Source: Phascolarctos cinereus
Lineage: Eukaryota > Chordata > Mammalia > Diprotodontia > Phascolarctidae
Reading direction: 5' to 3'
DNA length: 64,000 bases
Assembly (NCBI RefSeq): GCF_002099425.1
Contig: NW_018343964.1
Coordinates: 3,439,001-3,503,000 of the forward strand
In this document: positions 32,484 to 42,840 of the stretch, in pieces
Layout of the letters: the number at the start of each line of letters is the position of its first letter
How positions within the stretch are numbered: the first letter of the stretch is position 1
Program-made: the position numbers and the translations under genes
Notes under the pieces: model-generated
Told to the model about the DNA's origin: nothing
Databases searched by the model: none
The model's input: only the letters and a program-made list of their open reading frames with translations

Positions 32484-33329
32484 TTACTTGAGTTTTAAAC
32501 TCTTTGTTAAGGTACAAATCTGCTTCCAATGTGGAGAATGTACTGTCCCAAGCTTCAGGGGTTTGTACAGCTGTTTTCAGAGATACTTGTAGGGGCCTGT
32601 AAATTTTCAGTTCTTCCATGGTGGTATGATAAGGGGCAAGGTGTTTACTCCTTTCCTGGCCTGTGCTGTGCTTCATGAGTGACCACAAGCACTCTTTTCT
32701 GTCTTGGAACTGTGAGGAAAGATTTCCTCTCTACAGCCACTACAAGTTCCACCACACCAGCGCTCCTCTGTGCCCCAGGACCATTCCTCAGAACTGTGAC
32801 TCAGATCCAAGCATGGGCAAAGCAAGAGATTCCTGCCTCAGCACTGGCAAAGAGATCCTTGCAATCCCCCCTCTGATCAGCCACCCGATTCCCCCTCAGT
32901 CTGTGGGCCACTGCCCCAGGGTGGTACTCACTCAGGAACTGAGGCTGAGACCTAGCTTCTCTCTCACCGCAGAAGCAAACTTTCCCACTGACCTTCTAAG
33001 TTGTCCTTGGTGTTCATGGGTTGAGAGGTCTAGAAACCACCACATCTGCCCTTGATTCTGTCCTCTGAGGCCTGCTCCAGGTTCTCTGTGGCCTGTACAC
33101 CCATGCTGAACTGTGTTCCTCTCCCAGCCTGGTACAATATACCTTTCTGATCAACCATCCAGGTTGTCTTGGGCTGGAAATTTGCTTCACTCTGTCTTTT
33201 TGTGGGTTCTGCTGCTTTAGAATTTGTTTAGAGCCATTTTTATAGGTATTTGGAGGGGTTTGGGGGAGAGCTCAAGCAAGTCACTGCTTTTACTCCGCCA
33301 TCTTGGCTCCACCCAAAAAAAAATTTTCT

Positions 33330-33880
33330 AAAAGCTAATTACATCTAACTGATTACTTATCAATGGGGAGTATACTGGTAGAGACTAATCAGTGATAGTA
33401 TTAAGTGAAAAAAATAGCTCCTCAAAGTTATCAATGGGGTGGGGTTTGGGAAAGAGAGTCCCAGAGCCTAGTGTAAGGCTTGAATCAATTGATCCCTGAC
33501 CTTAGATTTAGGAAGAATGGATTTCAAAGGCTTCAGAGGAAGGATAGTTGGGGATCACATGGACTAGAATTCTACAGGGGTAGGAATGAGAAACACTCAA
33601 GAATTAAATGCTAAAGACACAAAGGAAAACAGTTCCTATGAAGAAGAAAAGTAATAGTTTTCTGAAGAGAATAATGTAAATGCACAATGAACTGGTCATG
33701 CAGAAGATAAAAGCAAGGACTGAGAACAGAGAATGAATGTAAACACATAACATATTTCTGTTAGTGTTAACAACTAATGACTTGAAACAACAAAAAAAGA
33801 TTATTTTTTTGGAGAAATGGATAAAAATGGATGAAAAGCTTTCATCCTTGGGTATCGAAATAAGTAGCAGGTATGACTGG
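33330..33880. other. No feature recognised
   Basis: Continues the target of the half-L1 insertion (ctaaaagctaattacatcta ...). May be the other side of the unassigned segment at 29880-30395. Confidence 0.4.
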
Positions 33881-33884
33881 CAAA

Positions 33885-34167
33885 TTATTCTCCATGATAT
33901 CTTAAATATTATGTAAAACAGGAGATATACTTCAGGGCTGGAGAAGGGCAAATGTTTATCTGATTTTTTTTAAAAGGAGGGAGAATGGGATCTGAAAACT
34001 CTGAACCAGATTTGATTCCCGAGAAAATTTTAGAAAAACAGAGATGGTTCATGAACATCTATAAAAAGGAAGCAGTGACCAAAAAGAACCAGCATGGGTT
34101 AATTAAGAACAAGTCCTGTAAGAGTCATTCCCCCTCCTTTTTTGACAAGATTAATAAGATTTATTAG
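33885..34167 (+). repeat. CR1/L3-type LINE reverse transcriptase fragment
   Basis: Codons ending in KNQHGLIKNKSCKSHSPSFF plus DKINKIY correspond to the QHGF..GKSC..N...F.D.V motif of CR1/L2-superfamily reverse transcriptases. Upstream nucleotide words (cttcagggctggagaagggc; ttgattcccgagaaaatttt) fit the same family. An old 5'- and 3'-truncated relic, with no catalytic part left. Confidence 0.65.
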
Positions 34168-34474
34168 GCGATACTATATAGTAAAGCTCCTCCACCATTT
34201 CCTACTCTGATACCTCATTGTGGTATAGAGGTGTCTATATTCTCAAAAGTTATGCCAGGAGGACTGTAAGCTGTGACTTTCAGCTATATGCTAGCAGAAT
34301 TCTACTTTCAGACTACATATGATTTCTGAGGACCAGCCTATGTATATTAAGGTACATAACCAGTGGGCTGGCCACCTGATGACATATTTTGCAGCCACAA
34401 CATTTCATGAAACAAAGAAATATACAAAACTCTCAGAACTTTGCAGCTCCTTACTACTTCTGTAGTGACAAAAA
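34168..34474. other. No feature recognised
   Basis: Nothing identified. Confidence 0.4.
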
Positions 34475-34705
34475 AGCTAGGTTGCTTACTGTCTAGGGCA
34501 CTGGACCTAGAGTCAAGAAGACCAAAGTTCAAATCTGATCTTAGATACTTATTAAATGTGTAACCCTGAGTAACTTACTCAACCTTTGTCTAACTCAAAT
34601 GATAGGACCTACTGCCAAAGGTTTTATCAGAATGAAATGAAACATTTATAAAGCTCTCTGAAAACTTTAAGACACTATATCAATGATAGCTACTATGACA
34701 GTACC
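34475..34705 (+). repeat. MIR-family SINE
   Basis: gtctagggcactggacctag, agttcaaatctgatcttaga, ctgagtaacttactcaacct, atttataaagctctctgaaa, ctttaagacactatatcaat: marsupial-type MIR in sense orientation. Confidence 0.8.
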
Positions 34706-35262
34706 AAAGTAGCAGAAAAGTGGCCAGAGGATGCTAAGAGTCACAATTTTTAGACCTTCTAGAAACATTAATGCAATGATTAGTATGCTAAATAGGAGAG
34801 CTTTGTCCAGTTGCCAATGTGTGGACATATAACTACAGAAACTGAATCATATCAATGTTTATAGACATTCTCCCTATAAACAACACTAGAAGGCAAGAAG
34901 AAGTTACAGATAGCTTCTCCTTAAAGAATCAAAGAAGTTGGCAGAGTAATTTTTATCACTTTTCTAAGGAAAACAAGAAACATAATTTCACAAGATATAT
35001 GGTCATCTCATATTGTAGTACTCATAAGGATTTGCAAATGCCTACCAGATGATTAAAAAGGAGGGAAATGCTACAACAAAATATATTAAAGAACCTCCAC
35101 ATTAAATAATTATATCCTTTAATATGTGGCAACCTCCATGCAAAAATGAGCATACTGAAGAAGGGGAAAATATGATAGAAAATATGATTCAGGAGTAAAC
35201 AGTCAGAGACTAATATACCCTACAGAAGCCTCATGTCTACATATATAATGAACATGTTCTTC
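34706..35262. other. No clear feature
   Basis: AT-rich. Parts may belong to the following L1 but cannot be aligned by eye. Confidence 0.4.
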
Positions 35263-36115
35263 AAGAAGAGAGTTAAAAGGCAATGGATATGGTGAACAGC
35301 AAATCTTTATCAGATAAAAGTCACATCTAAAATATATAAAGAACTTCATCAAATCTGTAAGAATAGGAGTCATTCCACAAATTGATAAATGGTCAAAGGA
35401 TATGAACAGCCAGTGTTCTGATGAAGAAATCAAAACAATTTATTGATTGAAGAAATGCAAATTGAAACAACCTTGAGATATCACTTTACACCTACCAGAT
35501 TGGCTAAAATAATAGAAGGGAAAAATGACAAATGCTGGAGGGGATATGGAAAAATTGGGACTCTAATTCATGTTGGTGGAATTGTGAACTGCTCCATTTT
35601 GGAGAACAATCTGGAAATATGCCCAAAGAGTTATTAAACTACCTATACTCTTTGACCCAGCAATACCACTACTTGTTCTATTTAAAAAGATAATTAGGGA
35701 AAAGAGAAAAGAACCTATATGTTCCAAAATGTTTATGGCAGCTCTCTTTGTGGCGGCAAAGAATGGAAATTAGGGACTGGATAAACAAATTGTGGTATGC
35801 GATTGTGATGGAATACTACTATTCTATAAGAAATGATTGGCTTAATGATTTTAGAAAAAAACATGGAAAAACTTGCACAAAATAATAAAGAGCAAAATGA
35901 ACAGAACCAAGAAAACATTGTATACAGTAACAGCAATATTGTTTTAAGAGTGACTTTGAGCCAATAAGTTATTTTTGCTATTATAAATACCCAAATTAAC
36001 TATAAAGGACATATGAAGAAAGACACTATCTACATCTAGAGAAATAACTGATAAATAGAAGTACTTACAGAATAATTTTACATATACATATATACATATA
36101 TACATACATATGTAC

Positions 36116-36146
<31 letters not shown>

Positions 36147-36388
36147 TGTACATACACACACACACACACACCTATTTGGGTCTAATGGTAGCCAGGGAGC
36201 AGGAATTTAAAAAAAGAAGCTTACATGATAATTTTGTTGTATATTTGAATGGAATAGCAAGTTGTGTATAGTAGATTTTCAGTGCCGTGTATAATCATGT
36301 ACATAATTTTTTAATTATACTATGTTTAATTATACTATGCTTGCTTTATTCCATAAATTAAAAATAAAATAAAAAAGTTAAATTGATT
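35263..36388 (+). mobile_element. L1 ORF2 C-terminus and 3' end
   Basis: tctaaaatatataaagaact, attgataaatggtcaaagga and tatgaacagcc lead into codons for LRYHFTPTRLAKIIEGKNDK plus CWRGYGKIGTLIHVGG, the well-known C-terminal ORF2 segment (human RYHLTPVRMA ... CWRGCGEIGTL). Then FMAALFVAAKNGN-like codons in another frame, gaacagaaccaagaaaacat, and a 3' end closing with attccataaattaaaaataa. Frames are broken. Confidence 0.88.
36078..36171. repeat. (TATACA)n-(CA)n microsatellite
   Basis: Imperfect catata/tatacata units ending in a CA run, inside the L1 3' region. Confidence 0.95.
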
Positions 36389-36770
36389 ATATTCAAACAA
36401 AAAGGAAAAGATTATATACAAGTTGACCATCAATTTGTTGTAGCAAAGATCAAGACCAATACCAAATTAGAACAAAGAATAAAATGATAAGTTATGAAAT
36501 ATTATTGATTCAAACTCCAACTGAACCATCTTAAGTAAAGTATTGCTACAAAGAAGAAAATGGGTAAAGGAATAGATATTTTGTGGATATTTTAAAAATA
36601 ATTTAAATAAAATAAACATTTACTATTTTACCATTTACTAAGGATATTTGTGGGTTTTAATTTTTTTTTTCTTGGTGGACAACCCTTTTTATTTCACTGG
36701 TATAGGTAAATTATAGAAAAGAATATCAATCATTCAATGCTACTACTGCACTTCAGCTTGTATTCGTACA
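36389..36770. other. No feature recognised
   Basis: AT-rich sequence. Confidence 0.4.
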
Positions 36771-36771
36771 C

Positions 36772-36897
36772 AGTATCTCAGGAACACAGAGGTTAGATGA
36801 CTTACTTATGATCACATAGCCAGTATATGAGTGAGAAATAGGGCTTGAACCCAAGCTAACTCTCTTTGTACTATACTATCCTGCTTCATATGAAGTT
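36772..36897 (-). repeat. MIR-family SINE fragment
   Basis: ggttagatgacttacttatg, atcacatagccagtatatga, gggcttgaacccaagctaac, ctttgtactatactatcctg: head half of a reversed MIR. Confidence 0.7.
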
Positions 36898-37019
36898 TTA
36901 TCAATCAACAAGTATTTTATTTAAGTACTTCTATGTGTTAGGCACTATGCTAGGCTCTAAAAAAATAAATACAAAAAGGAAATAATACTAATTCTCAGAT
37001 TCTATTGGAGGAGATAATA

Positions 37020-37041
37020 TGTGTGTGTGTGTGTGTGTGTA
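37020..37041. repeat. (GT)n microsatellite
   Basis: Short pure GT run inside the ancient repeat. Confidence 0.9.
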
Positions 37042-37167
37042 TAATGTAAATTTTATATATAAAGAAAATAAGCTGAAAACAATTTGGGTAAGGGCACTAG
37101 GAGTTGGGTGGAACAGAAAAATTTTCATGTACAAGGTGGCACTTAAACTAAGTTTTTTCTAGATAAA

Positions 37168-37432
37168 AAAAATTTTTGATGGCTTTTGTTTTCCTATATC
37201 ACCAGATTTCCCCTAGTATTTCTCCCCCTCTTCCTTCCCTCAAAAATACCATAAATATAATAATTTAAACTGATCAATGCATCAAAGAAGTCTAAAAAAA
37301 AGAAGTCTAAAATGCAGTGTTCCGTACTCATGGACCTTCCTCCTCTGCAAAGAAGTATATCGGTGTGGAGGGGTGTGTATGTGTGGGGGGTGTTCCTCAC
37401 ATCTTTTCTAATGGAACTATGTTTATTGAACT
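37168..37432 (-). mobile_element. L1 3' end, antisense
   Basis: Plus strand: gatggcttttgttttcctat, atctttctccccctcttcct-like words, aaatgcagtgttccgtactc, cctcctctgcaaagaagtat. This is the reverse of the L1 3' end at 51690-51942 (cttctttgcagaagtggagg; ggaacacttcatatgctgtc). It interrupts the ancient repeat. Confidence 0.75.
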
Positions 37433-37800
37433 TAATTTTAAGGTGGTGGTTAGAAAAGAATTCATTCCAGGTATTGATGACAAGCCAGCGTGAACAGAGA
37501 TGGGAAATGGATTATCACTTATGAGGAAAAGCAAGTCTAGACTATCTAGATCACAGTGTGTGAGAAGAGAAACAAAATATAATTAAGTTGCAAAGGTAGG
37601 CTGGGCCATGTTGTGAGGCAGAAAAGTTTATATTTGATTCTAAAAGAAATAGGGAAATTAGCAATTATTGAGTATGGGAGTGAAACAGTTGGATCTGTGC
37701 TTTAGCAGCTTTATGAAGGATGGAGAGTAGGAGGCAAGGAGACCAATGAGGAGGTCATTGATTTACCACTGCAATGAAGAAGTCAAAATAACTATAAATG

Positions 37801-38515
37801 ACTTTAGCCAGCAAAGACTTCATCTCTTTGCTGAGCAGAAATATATGGCAATTAAGAAAAGCATCAGTTTAAAATTTAAGTTTATTTGTAAAATTGTGGG
37901 AGATTGTGAGTAGTGTCATTTCACATATCAAGAAGCAGTGGAGGGAAATAGGCTAAGTTTTCTCAAGCTTTTGAGATGCCTAATTAAGGCATATCATCCT
38001 AAGACATTTAAGAAACATTTTCTAAGAACTCTTCTTTTCCCCATCAGTAACAATACAACCACAATATTGGTAAACTAACATTTGAGTCTCTGATTTGTTC
38101 CATGAAATGGTAGAAAGGGTCCTTAAAAATGGGAGTGGCTGAATTAACTCAAGTATACACAGAAGAAATGAAACAATTTTGAGGTCATCAATTAATACTC
38201 ATGATATATTTATGAAGACAGATTACTTGGTAGAGCTGGGGGTAGAGTAGGGAATCCTTTGATCTTATGCTTATTAAAACCAAGCAGTTAAGAAAATATT
38301 AACAACTACTAGACCTTTAATGTACTCCTTCATCAAAGTGTCTCCCATTCACATTTTAAAATAATATAAGATTCATTGAAAGATTTAACAATGGAACTAG
38401 CTCTTCTCTGATATCCTCTAATTATTGATATCAGTCAAAACATATATATCAGTGCAATATGCTTTTCAGAAGGAATTGGGAGACAAATTTCCAGACCTCT
38501 CTTCTGACAAATGAA
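37801..38515. other. No feature recognised
   Basis: Unique-looking sequence. Confidence 0.4.
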
Positions 38516-38519
38516 ACAT

Positions 38520-38582
38520 GCTTTACACATGCCTATATACACAAATGTATTTTATACATATATGTGTATGTGTATGTATATT

Positions 38583-38618
<36 letters not shown>

Positions 38619-38626
38619 TATATTTC
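38520..38626. repeat. (TA)n/(TG)n microsatellite
   Basis: tatgtgtatgtgtatg passing into two long TA runs. Confidence 0.95.
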
Positions 38627-39325
38627 TTTTAACTAAAGTGAATATCTTTCAAATTTCCATATTGACATTCATGCATGTCCACACGTGTAAGATCCCCCTG
38701 GGCATTTTTCAGCAAGGGGGATAGTATATACGTATACTCAAGAGAAATACCAAAACATTATTTGGAGGAGAGGATTTGAATAGAGCCCGTATACTCAAGT
38801 ATATCACTATAGTTTTATAACTTCTGTAATCTAAAGATTGACCTGTGAAATAAACAGTGCATATCAACCTATCAGAAAAGTCAATTTTCCTTAATTGCTT
38901 ATTTTTTTAAAAAAGATTTAATTGGAAGCAAAGTATGAATTGTCTAATGTCCAACCTTTGATCTGTGCTGAATAGAGTAGAGAAGATCTAAGCTAGGAAG
39001 ACTAGTAAGACATGAGCTAGGATGAGACAATATCAGTGTTGATATAGTGGAAAGGACTTTGGCCTTAGACTCCTATTTGTTAAAGGATTAGAGTCCTCAG
39101 GGGTACGGTGCTTATGCAGTCATGACCCAAAAGCATGAGATTTCATTTCCAATGAATTGTGACAGGAAAGATGAAACAAACAGCCTTGTTTTCATCTGCA
39201 TTGGAAATAATAAGAAAGTAGCCATGTTATTCTGTAAAGTTACCAAGATCCAAAATCCACGAACAGTATTCTAGTTTACCCCAACCTTCCCTGCCAATAT
39301 TTTTCAAATCTTTATTACTACTCAA
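38627..39325. other. No clear feature
   Basis: A short MIR-like phrase (atatagtggaaaggactttg) occurs near 39045-39075. Otherwise unrecognised. Confidence 0.4.
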
Positions 39326-39327
39326 AT

Positions 39328-39605
39328 TAGCAGCTAGGATGGACCAGTGAATACCATATTGGACTTGGACAGAGGAAAACATGAATTTGAAGTTGCTTCT
39401 GACATTTACCAGTTGTGTGATCCTGGGCAAGTCTCTTACTAGCTGTGTAACCATAAGTAGTCATTTCCCTCAGCCTCAGTTTTTTTTCATCTGTAAAATG
39501 GCAGAAATAAAGTACCTAGCTACCAGGGTTGACATGAGGATCTAATGAGAGAGTGTAGGTAAGGAACTTTGGAAACCTTAAAGCATTATATAAATGCCAA
39601 TTTTT
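39328..39605 (+). repeat. MIR/Ther-type SINE
   Basis: tgacatttaccagttgtgtg, atcctgggcaagtctcttac, tagctgtgtaaccataagta, tttcatctgtaaaatggcag, ggaaaccttaaagcattata, taaatgcca. A small local duplication of the 'gctgtgtgacc' segment is apparent near 39414-39450. Confidence 0.8.
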
Positions 39606-39714
39606 AATGGAAACCAGAATAATGTAAATTTTGACACTGATTTTTTCAGGGTAATGGGTTAATAGTTGTAAACAAATGTTAGCAAGGCAGGACTGGATAA
39701 TGACATTTTGTATT

Positions 39715-40530
39715 TTTATGATGCTTAAGCCTTGCAAAGTATTTCCCATATATATTCTTCTATTATCCTCACAAATTTATAAGGTAAGTAATTGTTCCAC
39801 AGGTAAACACAGGTAACATCAATTGCTGGGCAAGGCAACACAGGAGGGCTCCTAACACTAACAGGTGTCCTAGCATAGGTTCAATTTTGATCCGGTCAGA
39901 CATGACAATAAGCTTACTTTATTCTAGTCTGGTCTTCCCAAAAGGGTTGCTGATAATGGGAGCAACAACTCCTATAGCATTCACATTTCCCACAGGGGCA
40001 AGCAAGAATAGGAGTACAACTCCTCATGCCCTAGGCCTCAAAGGGGGCCAACTGAGGCAGACACGCAGATTCCCCCGAAGTCTTCTTGGGGGCAGATCAA
40101 GGCAAGCACAAATGCACATCCCTCATGCGCCTTCCTATTCCCCACTTACTGACCAGGGCCCACTTGCTTTATAGGGTGACAAAGAAGGTACATTGCCAGC
40201 AATAGCCTCACAATTTTACATCACTTCATCCCTATAGTAGGACTGTTTTGAACATGATCGTGAAAACTCACATATAACACCTGGAAACCTAGATTATTAT
40301 GGCTATGGGGCCTGGGAAACTAAAGTCTAAGAAAGAACAATAAAAATCCACCTTACACACACTAAAATTCACCTTACTTGCAGTAATACTGGCATTTATT
40401 CCTATTTTCAAAAGGGGAAATTTGAAAGGTTAAAGTGATTTGGCTCATGTCATACTAGTTATTGTTAAAAAATAGTACTTGAACTCAGGCAGCTCCTGAT
40501 TCCAAGACAAACCACACTGCCTCTTAACAT
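39715..40530 (-). repeat. MIR-family SINE split by a solo LTR
   Basis: The left part (39715-39792) gives gcttaagccttgcaaagtat, attatcctcacaaatttata; the right part (40383-40530) gives attttcaaaaggggaaattt, aagtgatttggctcatgtca, gtacttgaactcaggcagct. They are consecutive parts of a reversed MIR. The LTR between them is younger. Confidence 0.75.
39793..40382 (-). mobile_element. Solo LTR of an endogenous retrovirus (fossil)
   Basis: 590 bp with TG...CA termini and a perfect 5-bp duplication GTAAT at 39788-39792 and 40383-40387, inside an older MIR. On the minus strand a TATAAAGC box lies near 40170 and an AATAAA signal near 39920, in the order and spacing of a U3-R-U5 structure. It is richer in GC and CpG than its surroundings. 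No internal viral sequence remains, as after LTR-LTR recombination. A 5-bp duplication fits class III/ERVL-like integration best, but the family is not identified. Retained CpGs and exact duplication suggest moderate age. Confidence 0.78.
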
Positions 40531-40534
40531 TTAG

Positions 40535-41100
40535 TGAAGAAAAATGTATGAGAAAAGCTTTCAGTTCAGGGTCAATTTCCCACTAGATCTCCTACTTACA
40601 GGTGACTGCTTACACTGAAGGAGGCCACTTACAGGAGCCTCTTCAAAGTTATTTAGGCTAGTCCTGAGATGAGAGAGTTCACAGCCAGGCCCACACTTGA
40701 AGCCTGTCTGGCTAGGTAGGAACTGCCAAAGCTTTTAATTCTTGGCCATAGCTTTTGAGGACTTATGGTCAACTCCACGAAATGGTGAAGCATCAAAGGA
40801 AAATTTTAATGGAATTACTTCATATAATATTGTCTTTGCTCATTCTCATGCCACCCCTGTCTTCTGTAATATTACTCCCCAAGGCACAGAATAGCTTAAT
40901 TCCTTAATGATATAAACAGCTGATACAATTTTATTCATCACTCAATGTGAAACCCATGCAGGAAGTCCATCAGTACTTGTTCCAACATCAACTCAAATTT
41001 GTGGTTGCCATCAAGAAATCTGACTGCTAGTCAGACCTTTAACTAGGATGGGATGACCAGGACTATGTCCTTAGCACACCTCATTTCAAGGGAAATGACA
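40535..41100. other. No feature recognised
   Basis: Nothing identified. Confidence 0.4.
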
Positions 41101-41104
41101 GGAT

Positions 41105-41455
41105 AGCGTCAGAGACAGAGCTGGAAAGAACCTTTGAGGTCATTTAATCCAATGCCCTCATTTTAGAAATAAGGGAACTGAGACCCAGTAAAATGATCTG
41201 GAGAAGGCAATAGCAAACTACTCCAGTATCTTTGCCAAGAAAACCCCAAAAGGGGTCATGAAGAGTCAGACAGGACAGAAATGCCTGAACAACAAGAAAT
41301 CCAATGCCCTCATTTTACAAATGAGGAAACTGAGACCCAGTAAAGTTCAAAGTTACGTGTAAAGTCACACAGGTAGCAAATGGTAGATCTAGGATTTGAA
41401 CAAGGTCATCTCACATCAAATCTAGCATTTTCCCCAGTACTGTACTGCCTTTCCT
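41105..41455 (-). repeat. MIR-family SINE split by a MAR1 tail
   Basis: Opening gagctggaaagaacctttga, gtcatttaatccaatgccct (the MIR variant with a 'gatcatctagtccaa' end), then after the insertion ggaaactgagacccagtaaa, aaagtcacacaggtagcaaa, ctaggatttgaacaaggtca. Forty-seven bases are present on both sides of the insertion. Confidence 0.8.
41193..41297 (+). mobile_element. MAR1 SINE, tail only
   Basis: gatctggagaaggcaatagc, gtatctttgccaagaaaacc, aaaaggggtcatgaagagtc, cctgaacaacaag: the 3' ~105 bp of MAR1. Flanked by a 47-bp direct repeat (41146-41192 and 41298-41344) differing at three positions. Confidence 0.88.
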
Positions 41456-41459
41456 TCAG

Positions 41460-42365
41460 CAACATAGAAACAATAGAGACTAGCACCTAACTAGCAAAAA
41501 TCATTAGTTAAAATAGAAGGCTACCAGATAGTAGGCTGAGATAAACTCCTTCCTCCCTTCTTCCCTTACTGCCAGCAAAAGTTCATGGTACTTGCCCCAG
41601 GTGTATTTTGTGGCACTTCCTGAGAACATACAAAAGGTACCCCATCACCACCACCCCTTTCTTCTGCCAATTTCCTATCTTCTTTATATAACTGTTCCCC
41701 TCATAAACACTAGTACTTAATTAACATATGCAGCTGCCAAAACAGATATCTCCCACATCAGAAAGAGAGCCTAAAACTTAGATTTTTTTTACTATACTCA
41801 AATAGCAGTCTTTTTTTTTCCATTTTTGCTCCCTTTGCCCAATAGGGCATCCATTTAGACTCAGTTTTCCATAGTCCTTGAGATCCAACAAAGGCAGAGT
41901 TTCTTGTCAATCAGTGATAACTAACCATACATAGTATTCTTATGATTAAGATTCTCTGTAATAGGCAGTTCTGAAATTCATCGTATACTGCTTATCTATT
42001 CTCTAGTTGACATGCTTCTCCCCGTAATCATCAATGCCTAGGATGCTAATTTTCCTAACAGAACTTTGTGTTCAATAGGATCCTTTCCTAATCCTGATAT
42101 TCCCTTCTAAATTGAGACAGAGAAGAAAGTACTATTGTGGCTAACAAAATAACAAATAATAGTTAAGGGAAAGAATGTTGGCCATGAAGAAGTAATAGTG
42201 AAAATACCCAAATACTTGGCAGAAAAGTGCCACCAAAACACAAACCACTTCATCTTCTTCATGAGTTAATGGGGAAAATTGTAAGGGTTTCATATTTTCA
42301 TTCTCATTATGGCATTTCCACTCTGGAATTCTCTCCAGGAATACCATAGGATCCATTCCTATGAG
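41460..42365. other. No feature recognised
   Basis: Nothing identified in about 0.9 kb. Confidence 0.4.
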
Positions 42366-42367
42366 AC

Positions 42368-42545
42368 AACATGACTTACTGGAAAGAGCATTGTATTTAA
42401 AGTCAAAAGACTAGGATTTGAACCCTGGCTGTATTGCTTATTATCTACATAACTTTGGAAAGTTACTTAACCTTTCTGAGATTCAGTTTCCCCAACTGTA
42501 AAATGAGAAAATTAGAATAGGTCATATCTAAATCTAGAGCCCTTT
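42368..42545 (+). repeat. MIR-family SINE
   Basis: gacttactggaaagagcatt, ggatttgaaccctggctgta, agttacttaacctttctgag, ccccaactgtaaaatgagaa, atctaaatctagagcccttt. Confidence 0.85.
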
Positions 42546-42547
42546 CA

Positions 42548-42672
42548 GATCTTAGAACCTCAGTTTCTTCACCTCTGCAATAGGGATAATAATACCTTTG
42601 GTATTTACTTCACAAGATTTTTTTTTGAAGATCAAATAAGATAAAGTGCTTTGCAAATTTTAAAATCAAATG
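42548..42672 (+). repeat. Second MIR 3' half
   Basis: gaacctcagtttcttcacct, gcaatagggataataatacc, gaagatcaaataagataaag, tgctttgcaaattttaaaat. It repeats the part already present in the MIR just upstream, so it is a separate insertion. Confidence 0.75.
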
Positions 42673-42840
42673 TTGGTCAGTCAATAAACATTTATGAAGT
42701 ACCTACTATGTGCCAGGTACTAAGTCCTGGGGATCCAAAAAAAAAAAGGGAAAAAATAGTCCCTATTCTGAAGGAGGTTGCAGCCTAATGGGAGAGACAC
42801 CATGAAAACACATATTTACAAATGTTAGCTATTATATTAA
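42673..42840 (+). repeat. Ancient dispersed repeat piece (family unnamed)
   Basis: gtcaataaacatttatgaag, tacctactatgtgccaggta, tcctggggatccaaaa, ttctgaaggaggttgcagcc, taatgggagagacacc: the 5' part of the family seen at 23125 and 36905. Confidence 0.65.

Larger units (their letters stand above)
30406..33319 (-). mobile_element. Half-L1 (HAL1-like) element: 5' UTR and ORF1, no ORF2
   Basis: Reading the minus strand: 5' end near 33316 (ggtggagccaagatggcgga), a ~830-bp 5' UTR, ORF1 (32483 to about 31590), a spacer like that of the other L1 copies here, then directly an L1 3' tail (30840-30650: cacaacatgactgctatgga, aacctattttgagttgcttg) followed by a second short spacer-like piece and a second tail (about 30640-30410: aaactcaaaatcttgtggaa, gttgaaaactaaaaataaat). 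The whole unit is flanked by AAAATTTTCT at 30396-30405 and 33320-33329. It therefore looks like one insertion that never carried ORF2, the structure of HAL1 elements. Confidence 0.75.
36905..37800 (+). repeat. Ancient dispersed repeat (family unnamed), split by an L1 piece
   Basis: Long copy of the family also seen at 23125: caatcaacaagtattttatt, cttctatgtgttaggcacta, tctattggaggagataata; after the L1 insertion aaagaattcattccaggtat, ggctgggccatgttgtgagg, tgctttagcagctttatgaa, ggaggcaaggagaccaatga. The order follows the consensus I remember (ends ...gagaccaatcaggaggctatt). Confidence 0.6.

Noticed and set aside
32663-33055. 130-codon plus-strand frame
   Set aside because: It is antisense to the 5' UTR of the half-L1 element, which is GC-richer and so has fewer stops.
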